A stretch of DNA of 46,019 bases from Syntrophales bacterium (lineage in GTDB: Bacteria; Desulfobacterota; Syntrophia; Syntrophales; UBA5619). The notes below the pieces were generated by a model. The model had not been told where the DNA came from. It saw only the letters and a program-made list of their open reading frames with translations, and ran no database searches. Of this stretch, positions 1 through 7,329 are shown piece by piece; position 1 is the stretch's first letter, and the number at the start of each line of letters is the position of its first letter. The stretch is from contig JALNYO010000028.1 in the NCBI GenBank assembly GCA_023229765.1, positions 1-46,019 on the forward strand, in the 5' to 3' direction. Both the position numbers and the translations under genes were made by a program.

Positions 1-124
1 TGCAAAACTCCCCATTCTTGTCATTCCCGCAACGATTCTGAGCGGGAATCTGGTTCTAACTGCTTGAAAAACCATATTCCCGATAGAGACATTCGGGAAT
101 GACAAATGGTTTTGCAATTGCCTC
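1..124 (+). repeat. Dispersed MITE-like element, copy 1 (left end cut by window)
   Basis: First of four copies of one intergenic element (others at 937-1067, 3632-3805, 20742-20894). It contains two imperfect palindromes of the form ATTCCCG...CGGGAAT and ends in GTTTTGCAATTGCCTC, the terminal inverted repeat (TIR) seen in the other copies. About 8 bases of the left TIR lie outside the window. The ATTCCC/GGGAAT cores recall the small dRS3-type palindromes of Neisseria by form only. This copy has no 21-bp insert. No coding function is proposed. Confidence 0.85.
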
Positions 125-197
125 ATATGACCGAAAGATGTGATTTTTACTTACGCCATAAAAAGAAGAAAGGTTTCGGCCCGAGACAGAGGCGGTC

Positions 198-938
198 ATG
201 AATCTTGTTAATGCAGATGCTGCCGTAAAAAATCCGGTTTCCGGTTGGGATTATTTTGATCGTTTATACTGCGTTTCTCTGCGGGAACGTGGAGATCGTC
301 GCAAGTCGGCGCTCAAAGAATTTTCAAAAGTAGGGCTGGCTGATAGAGTTGAGTTCGTAATTGGTGAACGTCTTTCGTACGATTTTGAGCAGCAAGTATA
401 TGAATCCCACATGATCTGCCTGCGTAAAGGGTTGGAGGCAGGTGCGAGAAATATCGTTATTTTTGAAGACGATGTAGAATTTGACCGCTTTGATCCGGAA
501 CGATTAAGAAGTTGCGCTGAATTTTTGAGACAACATCCGGAATGGAAAGTTTTGCTTCTCGGGGCTTTAATTCGCTCCAGCCGTAAAACTGCTGATCCGT
601 GCGTGCAGAAAGTTTGTTACCAGAGCCTGACCCATGCCTACGCTTTAAATCGGCATTATGCGGAAACGTTAGCATATGAGCCCTGGCAGGGTATCGTTAA
701 CGACACCCTCTTTCGGCCGCTGACGGATGATGTCTATGCAATTTATCCTATGTGTGCATTTCAAAATAATTTTACATCGGATAATTACAAGTATCCAATA
801 CTTGCGCTAATCCGGCGCTTATTGGGCGGGCTTAAACGTATTCAAAAAGCATTTGAATTCTACCATCGGCACAAATTTGGCATTTATTTTGCGCAAGTCA
901 TTGTTATTTTACTTCTGCTGTTCGTTTTGTTCCATTGA
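198..938 (+). CDS. Glycosyltransferase family 25-like protein with C-terminal membrane anchor
   Basis: The 246-residue protein resembles family-25 glycosyltransferases of LPS and surface-glycan synthesis. The N-terminus has the 'YCVSLRERGDRR' type of start (about 24-35), matching the family's nucleotide-sugar-binding strand. An acidic EDD motif at 90-92 follows a hydrophobic strand, as expected for the metal/sugar-nucleotide site. Residues about 226-245 are a hydrophobic helix, so the enzyme is probably tethered to the inner membrane. An AGAGGCGG ribosome site precedes the ATG. The gene stands alone between two oppositely oriented copies of the dispersed element, and its stop codon overlaps the first bases of copy 2. 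Its codons look more AT-rich than those of the central operon, which could mean transfer. Acceptor and donor are unknown. The family call is fairly sure; activity is inferred. Confidence 0.7.
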   Translation: MNLVNADAAVKNPVSGWDYFDRLYCVSLRERGDRRKSALKEFSKVGLADRVEFVIGERLSYDFEQQVYESHMICLRKGLEAGARNIVIFEDDVEFDRFDPERLRSCAEFLRQHPEWKVLLLGALIRSSRKTADPCVQKVCYQSLTHAYALNRHYAETLAYEPWQGIVNDTLFRPLTDDVYAIYPMCAFQNNFTSDNYKYPILALIRRLLGGLKRIQKAFEFYHRHKFGIYFAQVIVILLLLFVLFH

Positions 939-1067
939 GGTAATTGCAAAACCATTTGTCATTCCCGAATGCCTCTATCGGGAATATGGTTTTTCAAGCC
1001 GTTAGAACCAGATTCCCGCTCAGAATCGTTGCGGAAATGACAGAATGGGGAGCTTTGCAATTACCTC
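937..1067 (-). repeat. Dispersed MITE-like element, copy 2 (inverted)
   Basis: A 131-bp copy in the opposite orientation to copies 1 and 3. Its ends form a perfect 14-bp TIR: GAGGTAATTGCAAA at the left and its complement TTTGCAATTACCTC at the right. It has no 21-bp insert, so it defines the basic unit length. It overlaps the stop codon of the glycosyltransferase gene by 2 bases and ends 13 bases from the stop of the MipA-like gene. Confidence 0.9.
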
Positions 1068-1080
1068 TATTGACTAATTC

Positions 1081-1923
1081 TTATCTTTCGGCAGGTACAC
1101 GTTTTGCGGATTTCAGGAATATCCAGGACACGCTGAACCCGCTCATGACGGAATATCTGGTTTTTACTAACGGGCTATCTTCAATAACGGCGCCTTGGAG
1201 AAAATCCACGCTGACAAAAGCATTAAAGATAAATTGTTTAAATCCTTTATTTAAACCGAGGGTAAGTGTGGAACCGCTGTATCCGCAGCCGGCATCATAG
1301 GAAGGGCGCTGGGCCGTAGCATAAGCCGGCTCGACCGAATAAAAATATCTATGGTAGACGCTGTCGGCAAACATCGGCCCGACTGAAATTCCCAGATTCA
1401 AACCGCTCTCCGGAATTAAATCGGTTTTTTCGAAAACCAGCCGGGGACTAAATACCCAGCCTTTATGACGCAGCGATGAAAAATCAGTAGAAAAAACAGC
1501 ACGCACCGGTAAAGTAAGATTCAATTTGTAGCGGTCTTGCCGGTTTTCAAGGAGCGCTATATTTAAAGACGGACCTATTTCAAACATTGGGTCAAGATCC
1601 GACATACCGCTGCGGGCGGTATTTTGGGAACTATCAACCGGCGCGCTACCAAAGAGACTAAAATCCAATAACAGTCTATCTGTTTTAAAAATGCGTCCCG
1701 AAATGCGCTCCCTGTCGACTTTTAAAATATCGCCGCGGTAGATGATGTACGGATAAGGCAGCAAATAAAGTCTTTTTTCGTCAGACCCACGGTAGTCGGG
1801 CATTTGGAGAACCGCCAATCCCGCACCTACTTCCCAAAGAGGTTTTTCCTCTCCTATAGCGCTTGAGGGTAATAAAAAAACCGAGAGCATCAAAGTGACC
1901 ATCATCACGTGACGAATGCGCAT
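1081..1923 (-). CDS. MipA/OmpV family outer-membrane protein
   Basis: The 280-residue protein has a clear signal peptide (about 1-24, cleavage after SSAIG). The mature part consists of alternating aromatic/hydrophobic beta strands and begins 'WEVGAGLAVLQMPDYRGSD', the hallmark start of MipA/OmpV barrels. These proteins sit in the outer membrane. Some bind murein hydrolases (MltA-interacting protein) and others act as porins, so the exact role here is open. An AGGAGG site sits 5-10 bases before the ATG. The gene lies 36 bp downstream of the radical-SAM gene on the same strand, so the two are probably co-transcribed. Length is within the family's usual range of about 250-290 residues. Confidence 0.8.
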   Translation of the reverse strand: MRIRHVMMVTLMLSVFLLPSSAIGEEKPLWEVGAGLAVLQMPDYRGSDEKRLYLLPYPYIIYRGDILKVDRERISGRIFKTDRLLLDFSLFGSAPVDSSQNTARSGMSDLDPMFEIGPSLNIALLENRQDRYKLNLTLPVRAVFSTDFSSLRHKGWVFSPRLVFEKTDLIPESGLNLGISVGPMFADSVYHRYFYSVEPAYATAQRPSYDAGCGYSGSTLTLGLNKGFKQFIFNAFVSVDFLQGAVIEDSPLVKTRYSVMSGFSVSWIFLKSAKRVPAER

Positions 1924-1959
1924 ATTGACCTCCTAATTTCCCGTTAGTTTTGATAAGCT

Positions 1960-3387
1960 TCATCTGCCGGGCTCAAACTGACGCTTGGCCGACCAGAACG
2001 ACGGCAAATGATGAATTAAATACGTAATGCTTTTACGATGCTGCCACAGACGACGGCGGAATTTCCTGCGCCACTCGGGATCGGAATAGAAGCGCTTCAC
2101 GTACTCATTGTAAAGAAGATCCAATCTCTCTTTTGACGCGATTTCCTTGGGGACAAAAACAAAATTCATGCAATTCATCAACCGCCAATCTTCATTAAAT
2201 GTCCCTTCTTTCCTGATCGTTGACCAAAGCGGAGCCCCGGGAAAAGGGGTAAATTTGGACATATTCATGTCGTCCAGCCCCAACGAAATAATAAAATCAG
2301 AAGTTCTTCGAATAGATCCTTCCGTTTCTCCTGGCAAGCCCATAATAAATAGCCCTTTTGCCCGCAGCCCTGCGGCATGAATCCGCCTCACGGTATCACA
2401 TACCCCCTCAAGCGAGACCCCGGATTTGTGCCTGGCCAACATTTGCGGGTCTGCCGATTCGATACCCAGAGAAACCACAAGACAGCCGGCATCTCTCAGC
2501 ATTTTGAGCAATTCATCATCCGTGTAACCAACCCGCACATCGCAGTTGAACTGAATACCCAAGGGACGTCGGGCAAGTTTTTCGCAGAGCTCAATAATGC
2601 GGACGCGATCCGCGGTAAACAAGTCGTCATAAATATTAATATGCCGCACACCAAATCTTGTCCTCAAATAGTTCATGTGATCGTAAATATAAGAAGCGGA
2701 GTTATAGCGAAATCCCTTCCTGAAGACGGAACGATCACAATAAGAACATTGATACATGCAACCCCTTGACGTAATCATCGTCGCCCCGGGCGTACGGACA
2801 TAGCTGAACAAAGGCAGGTGGTAATCGTGAGGAAAACCCTTGAGCTTTTCATAAGCGGGAAACGGGAGACAGTCCAAATCGGGTATTTGGGGGCGGAGCT
2901 GATTTGTAATTGCTTCGGAACCTTGGCGCCATATCAATCCCTTGATTTCCGCAGGATCCATGCCTTGGGCCAGTTCCGCCATCGTGAGCTCTCCCTCGCC
3001 GATGCAGAGAAAGTCAAAGGCAGGGTAAGCGCGGAGCAACTGGTCTTGCAATGCGGAAACATGCACGCCTCCGCAGACGGTTTTAATGTTCGCGGAGTGT
3101 TCCTTGATTTTCTGCGCCATCTCTGCTGCATCAGGAAACGAAGATGTTGTGGCCGAAAATCCGACCATCTGAGGTTCATAATTCAAGATCGCTTTAACCT
3201 GTTCAGAGAGGCTAACCGGAACGCCCGGACCCAGGCAATCGTAAATAAAAACGTCATGCCCCTGTTTCAACAGATACGCGGCGATGGACAAAATCCCCTG
3301 GGGAACCATGCGATTGGCGATGTCGGTAATATCGCGATGACCGGGAAACCAGTTAAATCCCCGCGGGTGAACGAGAACAATGCGCAT
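1960..3387 (-). CDS. B12-binding-domain radical SAM protein
   Basis: The 475-residue protein has an N-terminal Rossmann-like B12-binding-type domain (about 1-130) followed by a radical SAM core. The core carries the cluster motif C210-x3-C214-x2-C217 in the context 'TSRGCMYQCSYC'. Later strands 'INIYDDLFT' and 'SLGIESADPQML' fit the SAM-binding core. The family includes methyltransferases and C-C bond-forming enzymes of lipid, hopanoid and natural-product pathways; the substrate cannot be told from sequence. A longer reading frame exists upstream, but the ATG at 3387 is preferred because AAGGTGG lies about 8 bases before it. The MipA-like gene follows in the same operon. The pair is bracketed by dispersed-element copies 2 and 3. 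Confidence 0.85.
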   Translation of the reverse strand: MRIVLVHPRGFNWFPGHRDITDIANRMVPQGILSIAAYLLKQGHDVFIYDCLGPGVPVSLSEQVKAILNYEPQMVGFSATTSSFPDAAEMAQKIKEHSANIKTVCGGVHVSALQDQLLRAYPAFDFLCIGEGELTMAELAQGMDPAEIKGLIWRQGSEAITNQLRPQIPDLDCLPFPAYEKLKGFPHDYHLPLFSYVRTPGATMITSRGCMYQCSYCDRSVFRKGFRYNSASYIYDHMNYLRTRFGVRHINIYDDLFTADRVRIIELCEKLARRPLGIQFNCDVRVGYTDDELLKMLRDAGCLVVSLGIESADPQMLARHKSGVSLEGVCDTVRRIHAAGLRAKGLFIMGLPGETEGSIRRTSDFIISLGLDDMNMSKFTPFPGAPLWSTIRKEGTFNEDWRLMNCMNFVFVPKEIASKERLDLLYNEYVKRFYSDPEWRRKFRRRLWQHRKSITYLIHHLPSFWSAKRQFEPGR

Positions 3388-3517
3388 GAAAATTCCACCT
3401 TCTTCCGGGGCTTCGCGTGGCGCGGTCTTCAATACCCCTTGATTACGCCTGCCGCCGCCTTTCCTCAAGCAGGGCGTCGGATATTCATCTTGTGGCTGTA
3501 AAGAATCAACAACACGG

Positions 3518-3631
3518 TCACAGCCGTACCGGCACCTGATCGCCGCTCACGGTGACAATCGCCCCTTCGAGTAATATCATGAACGAGGAGGCGATGAAAG
3601 GGAAGAATAATTGGGGATGTTTGATTTGTTT
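3518..3631 (-). pseudogene. Possible C-terminal remnant of a TetR-type regulator
   Basis: An open frame with no usable start runs out of dispersed-element copy 3. It encodes about 38 residues, including 'FMILLEGAIVTVSGDQVPVRL' split around L-EGA...SGD..P.R, before a TGA at 3518-3520. That spacing resembles the last helix of TetR regulators. The rest of such a gene is missing upstream, where the element begins. It lies just before the radical-SAM gene on the same strand. The match is short and made by eye, so this is only a suggestion that insertion of the element truncated a regulator. Confidence 0.2.
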
Positions 3632-3717
3632 GAGCAAATTGCAAAACTCCCCATTCTTGTCATTCCCGCAACGATTCTGAGCGGGAATCTGGTTCTAACT
3701 GCTTGAAAAACCATATT

Positions 3718-3738
3718 ATGAACATAAAGCTTCGCTTT
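3718..3738 (+). repeat. 21-bp nested insert unit, copy a
   Basis: This segment begins ATGAACAT, contains AAGCTTCG and ends CTTT. It interrupts the element between ATT and CCCG, where copy 1 reads ATTCCCG without a break. Because the left flank and the insert both end in TT, it can equally be read as a 19-bp core with a TT target duplication. Confidence 0.8.
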
Positions 3739-3753
3739 CCCGATAGAGACATT

Positions 3754-3774
3754 ATGAACATTAAGCTTCGCTTT
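3754..3774 (+). repeat. 21-bp nested insert unit, copy b
   Basis: It is identical to copy a except for one base (ATGAACATT in place of ATGAACATA). It is inserted 15 bases further on, between ATT and CGGG, where copy 1 reads ATTCGGG. It has the same orientation relative to the ATT^C target as copy a. Confidence 0.8.
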
Positions 3775-4079
3775 CGGGAATGACAAATGGTTTTGCAATT
3801 GGCTCGCGGGGTGCTGTTTTTGCTTGTAAAGAGATATCTTGCATAGTGTTAAAAACTGACGTTTTTGAGTGGTTAGCAAAAACGAAAGGATTTTTGCGTC
3901 TTATGGATTGCCCTTCAAATGTTCTCACCGATTGCGTTAATCCGTCGCAAGCTATGTGTCTAATCGTCGCAAATTAAATGTCAAATTACAAAAACTCCTT
4001 TTGGGGGCGAGGAGTGGGAGCAAGCGGCCGGACAAAAAACAGGGGGTTTCGGCATTTAAACCGCCACCCCCTGATCTTA

Positions 4080-4155
4080 TGGAGCCGATGAGCAGGATCG
4101 AACTGCTGACCTGCTGATTACGAATCAGCTGCTCTACCGTCTGAGCTACATCGGC
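4080..4155 (-). tRNA. tRNA-Thr (anticodon CGU)
   Basis: On the minus strand the 76-base sequence folds as a full cloverleaf. It has acceptor arm GCCGATG/CATCGGC and an anticodon stem GCTGA/TCAGC around loop TTCGTAA. The anticodon CGT reads ACG. The T-loop is TTCGATC, and the terminal CCA is encoded after discriminator T. A candidate promoter lies just upstream (4199-4225). Confidence 0.95.
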
Positions 4156-4198
4156 TTTTTGGGAACAGGAAAGTTTATACCCTGCAATGGCAGGAGTA

Positions 4199-4225
4199 TC
4201 TATACGAAGTGACACCTCTTGTCAA
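4199..4225 (-). promoter_or_regulatory. Possible tRNA-Thr promoter
   Basis: On the minus strand a perfect TTGACA (4220-4225) lies 15 bases before TATAGA (4199-4204). The spacing is shorter than ideal; TAGATA at 17 bases is an alternative -10. Its position about 45 bases before the mature tRNA 5' end fits a short precursor leader. Confidence 0.35.
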
Positions 4226-4360
4226 TCAAAATCCACATCAAAATCCACCGCCTAATTTTGCTTAATCGTCTTTTCTTTCCTTCAGAAACCACCTGCGACA
4301 CCGGATGCTTGCCGGGGACTGCGCAGAAGAATTTACTCTTGATATAATTCAAAATTTCTA

Positions 4361-4389
4361 TTGACATGCAAAAGTCGCCTCCCTATACT
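4361..4389 (+). promoter_or_regulatory. Strong sigma70-type promoter
   Basis: TTGACA (4361-4366), a 17-base spacer and TATACT (4384-4389). Transcription would begin near 4396, giving a leader of about 55 bases before the GTG of the MoaD/ThiS-like gene. The same two hexamers with the same 17-base spacing stand before the restriction-modification operon at 24723-24751. Confidence 0.75.
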
Positions 4390-4449
4390 CGCCGCATAAA
4401 AGAAGCTCTTATCAATCAACGCGACCGGTTTTGAGGGGGTAAACCAGCG

Positions 4450-4734
4450 GTGAGCATAACATTGAAACTGCCGCGAAGTTTCGCCGGTATTACGAGGGGT
4501 AAATTCTCCTTCGAGGCAGTCGGAGAGACTGAGGAAGATTGTCTCAATAATCTTACAGCCCTTCTTCCCAGAATCAAGGAAGAGCTGTTCTACCCAGTTC
4601 AAGAGGGTTCGTCTGCGTTGCATGGGAACCTGCGCCCGAATGTCAGCATAATGTTGAATCACTTCGATGGAAGGAGTCTGACAAGAAAGGTTCAGGATGG
4701 CGATGTCCTCGAAATTAAGGTTGGCGCTAGCTGA
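4450..4734 (+). CDS. MoaD/ThiS-like ubiquitin-fold protein lacking the terminal GG
   Basis: This 94-residue protein looks like the beta-grasp sulfur-carrier family. It has a start of the form 'ITLKLPRSFAG', a central helix 'TEEDCLNNLTALLPRIKEEL', and the late segment 'VSIMLNHFDG...VQDGDVLEIKVGAS' typical of MoaD/ThiS. True sulfur carriers end in Gly-Gly, which is adenylated and thiocarboxylated. This one ends GAS, so it may be a non-carrier member of the fold or need processing. The start is GTG, about 10 bases after GAGGGGG. It has its own strong promoter and is not next to cofactor genes. A second, GG-ending relative lies at 20433-20720. Confidence 0.6.
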   Translation: MSITLKLPRSFAGITRGKFSFEAVGETEEDCLNNLTALLPRIKEELFYPVQEGSSALHGNLRPNVSIMLNHFDGRSLTRKVQDGDVLEIKVGAS

Positions 4735-4906
4735 TGAGGCGGCGGCGGTGGCTAGTTAAGCCATCAAAAAGCGAACTGGTGCGGATCATTTTTTCGTATT
4801 AATTTGAAAATGTCTCCTGACAAACCAGAGACGCCCGATTGTCAGGGAATTAAGATAAAACGCGACGGCCAGTTACAGAATATATGATCATTCGGAGAAA
4901 AGTATC

Positions 4907-5152
4907 ATGACGGTAAGAATGTTTACGCTGAGCACTTGCGGCCACTGCCGGGCCGCAAAAAGATTCATGGAGGATAATGCCATTGACTTTCAGTTTATCG
5001 ATGTTGATTTGCTGACCGGCGAGCAAAGAAAAAATACGATCGAAGAATTGACCGGTTATAATCCAGCACGCAGTTTCCCGACTATTTTGATTGGAGACAG
5101 CATCCTAGTCGGTTTCAATGAAAGCAAATTGAGAGAGGCATTAGGGATATGA
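4907..5152 (+). CDS. Glutaredoxin-family thiol-disulfide protein
   Basis: The 81-residue protein has a single thioredoxin fold of glutaredoxin size. The redox motif CGHC is at residues 11-14 and the cis-proline loop 'SFPT' is at about 57-60, followed by 'ILIGDSILVGFNESKL' in the usual place for substrate binding. It is cytoplasmic, with no signal peptide. A GGAG site precedes the ATG by about 9 bases. The gene overlaps the FTR-like gene by 4 bases (ATGA), so the two are translationally coupled and probably act together. The neighbour is the likely electron donor that reduces this disulfide. The substrate is unknown. Confidence 0.8.
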   Translation: MTVRMFTLSTCGHCRAAKRFMEDNAIDFQFIDVDLLTGEQRKNTIEELTGYNPARSFPTILIGDSILVGFNESKLREALGI

Positions 5153-5478
5153 ACGCGGAACAACTTTACGAATTGCTCAAGAAGTCACAGGAACCCAAGG
5201 GTTATTTTTTAAATGCCGATAAAAAAATGGCATTGGAGCTGATCGGCGGATTGATCGTCAACCGTGAGCGATACGGCTATGCTTCCTGTCCCTGTCGTCT
5301 GGCATCAGGAAATCGCGAGTGGGATCAAGATATTATCTGTCCATGTGTTTACCGGGAGCAGGACGTTCGGCAATACGGGCAGTGTTACTGCGCTCTTTAT
5401 CTGGCATCCCCGTCAGAAAAAGATTCGGGAGACATCGTCGTCCCAGAAAGAAGACCCCCTGAAAAAACGAGGGCATAA
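5149..5478 (+). CDS. Ferredoxin-thioredoxin reductase catalytic-subunit-like 4Fe-4S protein
   Basis: The 109-residue protein shows the Cys pattern of the FTR catalytic (beta) chain: CPCR at 47-50, CPC at 64-66 and CYC at 79-81 (CHC in the plant/cyanobacterial enzyme). In that family a 4Fe-4S cluster next to a redox-active disulfide passes ferredoxin electrons to a thioredoxin. Length is normal for the beta chain. No variable (alpha) subunit gene is nearby, as in many anaerobes. The 4-base overlap with the upstream glutaredoxin makes that protein the probable partner. The replacement of His by Tyr in the last motif may alter the cluster environment. The family call is strong; the physiological partner is inferred. 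Confidence 0.8.
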   Translation: MNAEQLYELLKKSQEPKGYFLNADKKMALELIGGLIVNRERYGYASCPCRLASGNREWDQDIICPCVYREQDVRQYGQCYCALYLASPSEKDSGDIVVPERRPPEKTRA

Positions 5479-5577
5479 GGTTTATTGCGATTCACCCGCC
5501 CAGCTCTTCGGAGGCGCCCAGCTTATTTACCGTCTTGATGACTGTTACTGCGCCGCCTCCGACCCGCGCAAAGACGG

Positions 5578-6168
5578 TCAAGCCGTCGGTTTCTGATTGA
5601 TCAACTCGCAGAAACCGGCTGACGGTACAGCGAGGGCACGGAGCAGGCGTGCCCAGTAATTTACCTGCGCTACGGTCGCGGCCATGATCACAATCTCGCG
5701 CTCTGAAAAATGCATTCGTATTTCATCCCGCAGTTCTTGCGGAAAATCCGGCGGCGTCATGGATATGCCTTCGGCATAGCGAAGCGCGATCCGTTCCCTG
5801 CGGGAAAAACTCGCAATCGCATCCCAGCCCGTCTTTTGGGAAAGCGCCTCCGCCTCTTCCCTCGTCAAGCCGTGATCGGGATAATCATAGCTGTTCATGT
5901 CGATACAAAACGGGCAGGAAATAAGCGCCGAAGCCCGGATACGGACGATTTTGAGGATCCTTCGCTCCATATCCTTTGGCCCATGCGCCGTCAAAAACTC
6001 AAGAAATCCCGAGCCGATGGCAGCCTTGGGAAACCATGCCAGCAAAAGGCCGGGCAGCATCTCTTTCCCCGTTGATTTTTTCGCTGCCCATAGACCGATC
6101 TTCAAATACCAGGGAATGTTGGTTGGCGCTTCGATAAATGCCCCGCCGTTGTTTTTTTTCTTATCCAT
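5578..6168 (-). CDS. Carboxymuconolactone decarboxylase / AhpD-like protein
   Basis: The protein has 196 residues from the preferred ATG at 6168, which has AAGGTGG about 9 bases upstream; a GTG three codons earlier is also possible. The alkylhydroperoxidase-like core has a CPFC pair at 85-88 within 'RASALISCPFCIDMNSYDY', then helices with 'ARERIALRYAEGIS'-like and 'SEREIVIMAATVAQVNYWARL' segments typical of the CMD/AhpD fold. In AhpD the CxxC cysteines reduce peroxiredoxin adducts with help from a nearby His, which is Asn/Asp here. Peroxidase activity is therefore uncertain. It is a monocistronic gene running convergent with the redox pair at 4907-5478. Family call is good; function is open. 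Confidence 0.75.
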   Translation of the reverse strand: MDKKKNNGGAFIEAPTNIPWYLKIGLWAAKKSTGKEMLPGLLLAWFPKAAIGSGFLEFLTAHGPKDMERRILKIVRIRASALISCPFCIDMNSYDYPDHGLTREEAEALSQKTGWDAIASFSRRERIALRYAEGISMTPPDFPQELRDEIRMHFSEREIVIMAATVAQVNYWARLLRALAVPSAGFCELINQKPTA

Positions 6169-6203
6169 TATGAACACCCACCTTCAAAAGCAATATGCCT
6201 TGC

Positions 6204-6225
6204 GCGCCGGGTAATTAGCCGGCGC
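6204..6225 (-). terminator. Possible terminator or hairpin after the ManC gene
   Basis: A perfect 7-bp stem GCGCCGG/CCGGCGC with an 8-base loop, starting 17 bases beyond the stop of the mannose-1-phosphate guanylyltransferase gene. No T-run follows, so it may only stabilise the mRNA end or may not act as a terminator. Confidence 0.3.
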
Positions 6226-6241
6226 TGCAAGATAGAGAATG

Positions 6242-7312
6242 CTACAGATATTCACCCAAACCCTCTTTTTCGAGTTTTTCTACCACCTTGCGGACATCCT
6301 GGGAGCGGTCGCGGCGGCAGATAAGGAGGGCATCTTTCGTTTCGACGACGAAAATGTCCCGCACCCCGACTATGGCGACGAGTTTTTCCGGGCTGTAAAC
6401 GAGGGAATCGCCCGCATCAATGCCGATGAAGCGTCCGCGCACGACGTTGCCTCTTGCATCCTTTGGGGAAACCTCCCAGAGGGCATCCCAGCTCCCGAGA
6501 TCCGACCAGCCGAAGTCCCCGGGGATGACGAGGACATCCTTCGCCTTTTCCATCACCCCGTAATCTATTGAGACGGAAGGCAAAGAGGGATAGACCCTCT
6601 CGACAACCTCGGCTTCGTCCTCCCCGCCGAGAACAGATTTTATCTCGGTCAGTCCTTTATAGATATCCGGTAGAAAACGGGCAATTTCGTTCAGTATCGT
6701 CGAGGCCTTCCAGATGAACATCCCGCTGTTCCATAAGAATTCACCATTTTTCAGGAATTCTCCGGCTGTCGCGAGATCCGGTTTTTCCCGGATTGACTTA
6801 ACCCGGCGAATTGGCAAATCCCCATCCTTCGCAAAGAGCTCTCCCGCTTCGAGATATCCGTACCCGGTTGCCGGTCCGGTCGGTTTGATGCCGATCGTCA
6901 ACAGCGCTTCCTGTGATGCTGCAGCTACGGCAGCCGCCTCCAGAACGCGGCGAAATTGCATCTCAGCGGCGATCCGGTGATCGGAAGGCAGCACCAGCAT
7001 CACCGCGTCCCCTGCCCTTTTTTGGATATGGAGGGCGGCAAGCCCGATGCAGGGGGCGGTATTGCGCCCGACCGGCTCGATTATAATATTTCCCGCGGGA
7101 ATTTCCGGCAAAAGGCGAATCAGCTCCACGGCATGACTTCGGCCGGTCACAATCAGCGTGCGCTCCGGGGGAACAAGCGGCCTAATCCGGTCAACCGTTT
7201 CCCTGATCAGCGACTTTTCGCTCTGGATGTCAAGGAGATGCTTGGGCATTTTCTCCCTGCTGCGGGGCCAGAAACGCGTCCCCCGGCCTCCGGCCATAAT
7301 TACTGCAAACAT
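6242..7312 (-). CDS. manC: Mannose-1-phosphate guanylyltransferase (GDP-mannose synthesis)
   Basis: The enzyme joins GTP and mannose-1-phosphate to make GDP-mannose for surface polysaccharides. The 356-residue protein opens with the nucleotidyltransferase signature GGRGTRFWPRSR...PKHLL (about 8-27). It also has 'EPVGRNTAPCIGLAAL' (about 80-95) and 'GDFGWSDLGSWDALWE' near 265-280, all diagnostic for this family. It is the single-domain form, without the C-terminal phosphomannose isomerase domain of two-domain ManC/AlgA proteins. An AAAGGA site precedes the ATG. It lies 17 bp after the membrane-protein gene and is probably last in the LysR-led operon. Confidence 0.9.
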   Translation of the reverse strand: MFAVIMAGGRGTRFWPRSREKMPKHLLDIQSEKSLIRETVDRIRPLVPPERTLIVTGRSHAVELIRLLPEIPAGNIIIEPVGRNTAPCIGLAALHIQKRAGDAVMLVLPSDHRIAAEMQFRRVLEAAAVAAASQEALLTIGIKPTGPATGYGYLEAGELFAKDGDLPIRRVKSIREKPDLATAGEFLKNGEFLWNSGMFIWKASTILNEIARFLPDIYKGLTEIKSVLGGEDEAEVVERVYPSLPSVSIDYGVMEKAKDVLVIPGDFGWSDLGSWDALWEVSPKDARGNVVRGRFIGIDAGDSLVYSPEKLVAIVGVRDIFVVETKDALLICRRDRSQDVRKVVEKLEKEGLGEYL

Positions 7313-7329
7313 ATATTTTATCCTTTCTG

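Larger units (their letters stand above)
3632..3805 (+). repeat. Dispersed MITE-like element, copy 3, with two 21-bp inserts
   Basis: A 174-bp copy in the same orientation as copy 1. Its 16-bp terminal repeats (GAGCAAATTGCAAAAC at the left; GTTTTGCAATTGGCTC at the right) pair with one mismatch. Compared with copies 1 and 2 it carries two extra 21-bp segments, at 3718-3738 and 3754-3774, which account exactly for its extra length. Confidence 0.9.

Noticed and set aside
944..1300. Short frames through the dispersed element giving peptides such as 'NHLSFPN...VFQAVRTR'
   Set aside because: The same peptide fragments appear in several copies because the element is repeated. They lack ribosome sites, and inserts or stops break them in other copies.
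2818..3501. Plus-strand frame of 227 codons within the radical-SAM gene
   Set aside because: It is antisense to a gene with intact catalytic cysteines and shows no family features.
5264..5596. Alternative plus frame overlapping the FTR-like gene and running to 5596
   Set aside because: Its first two thirds are a frame-shifted reading of the FTR-like gene; the remaining ~40 residues have no start, ribosome site or recognisable domain.
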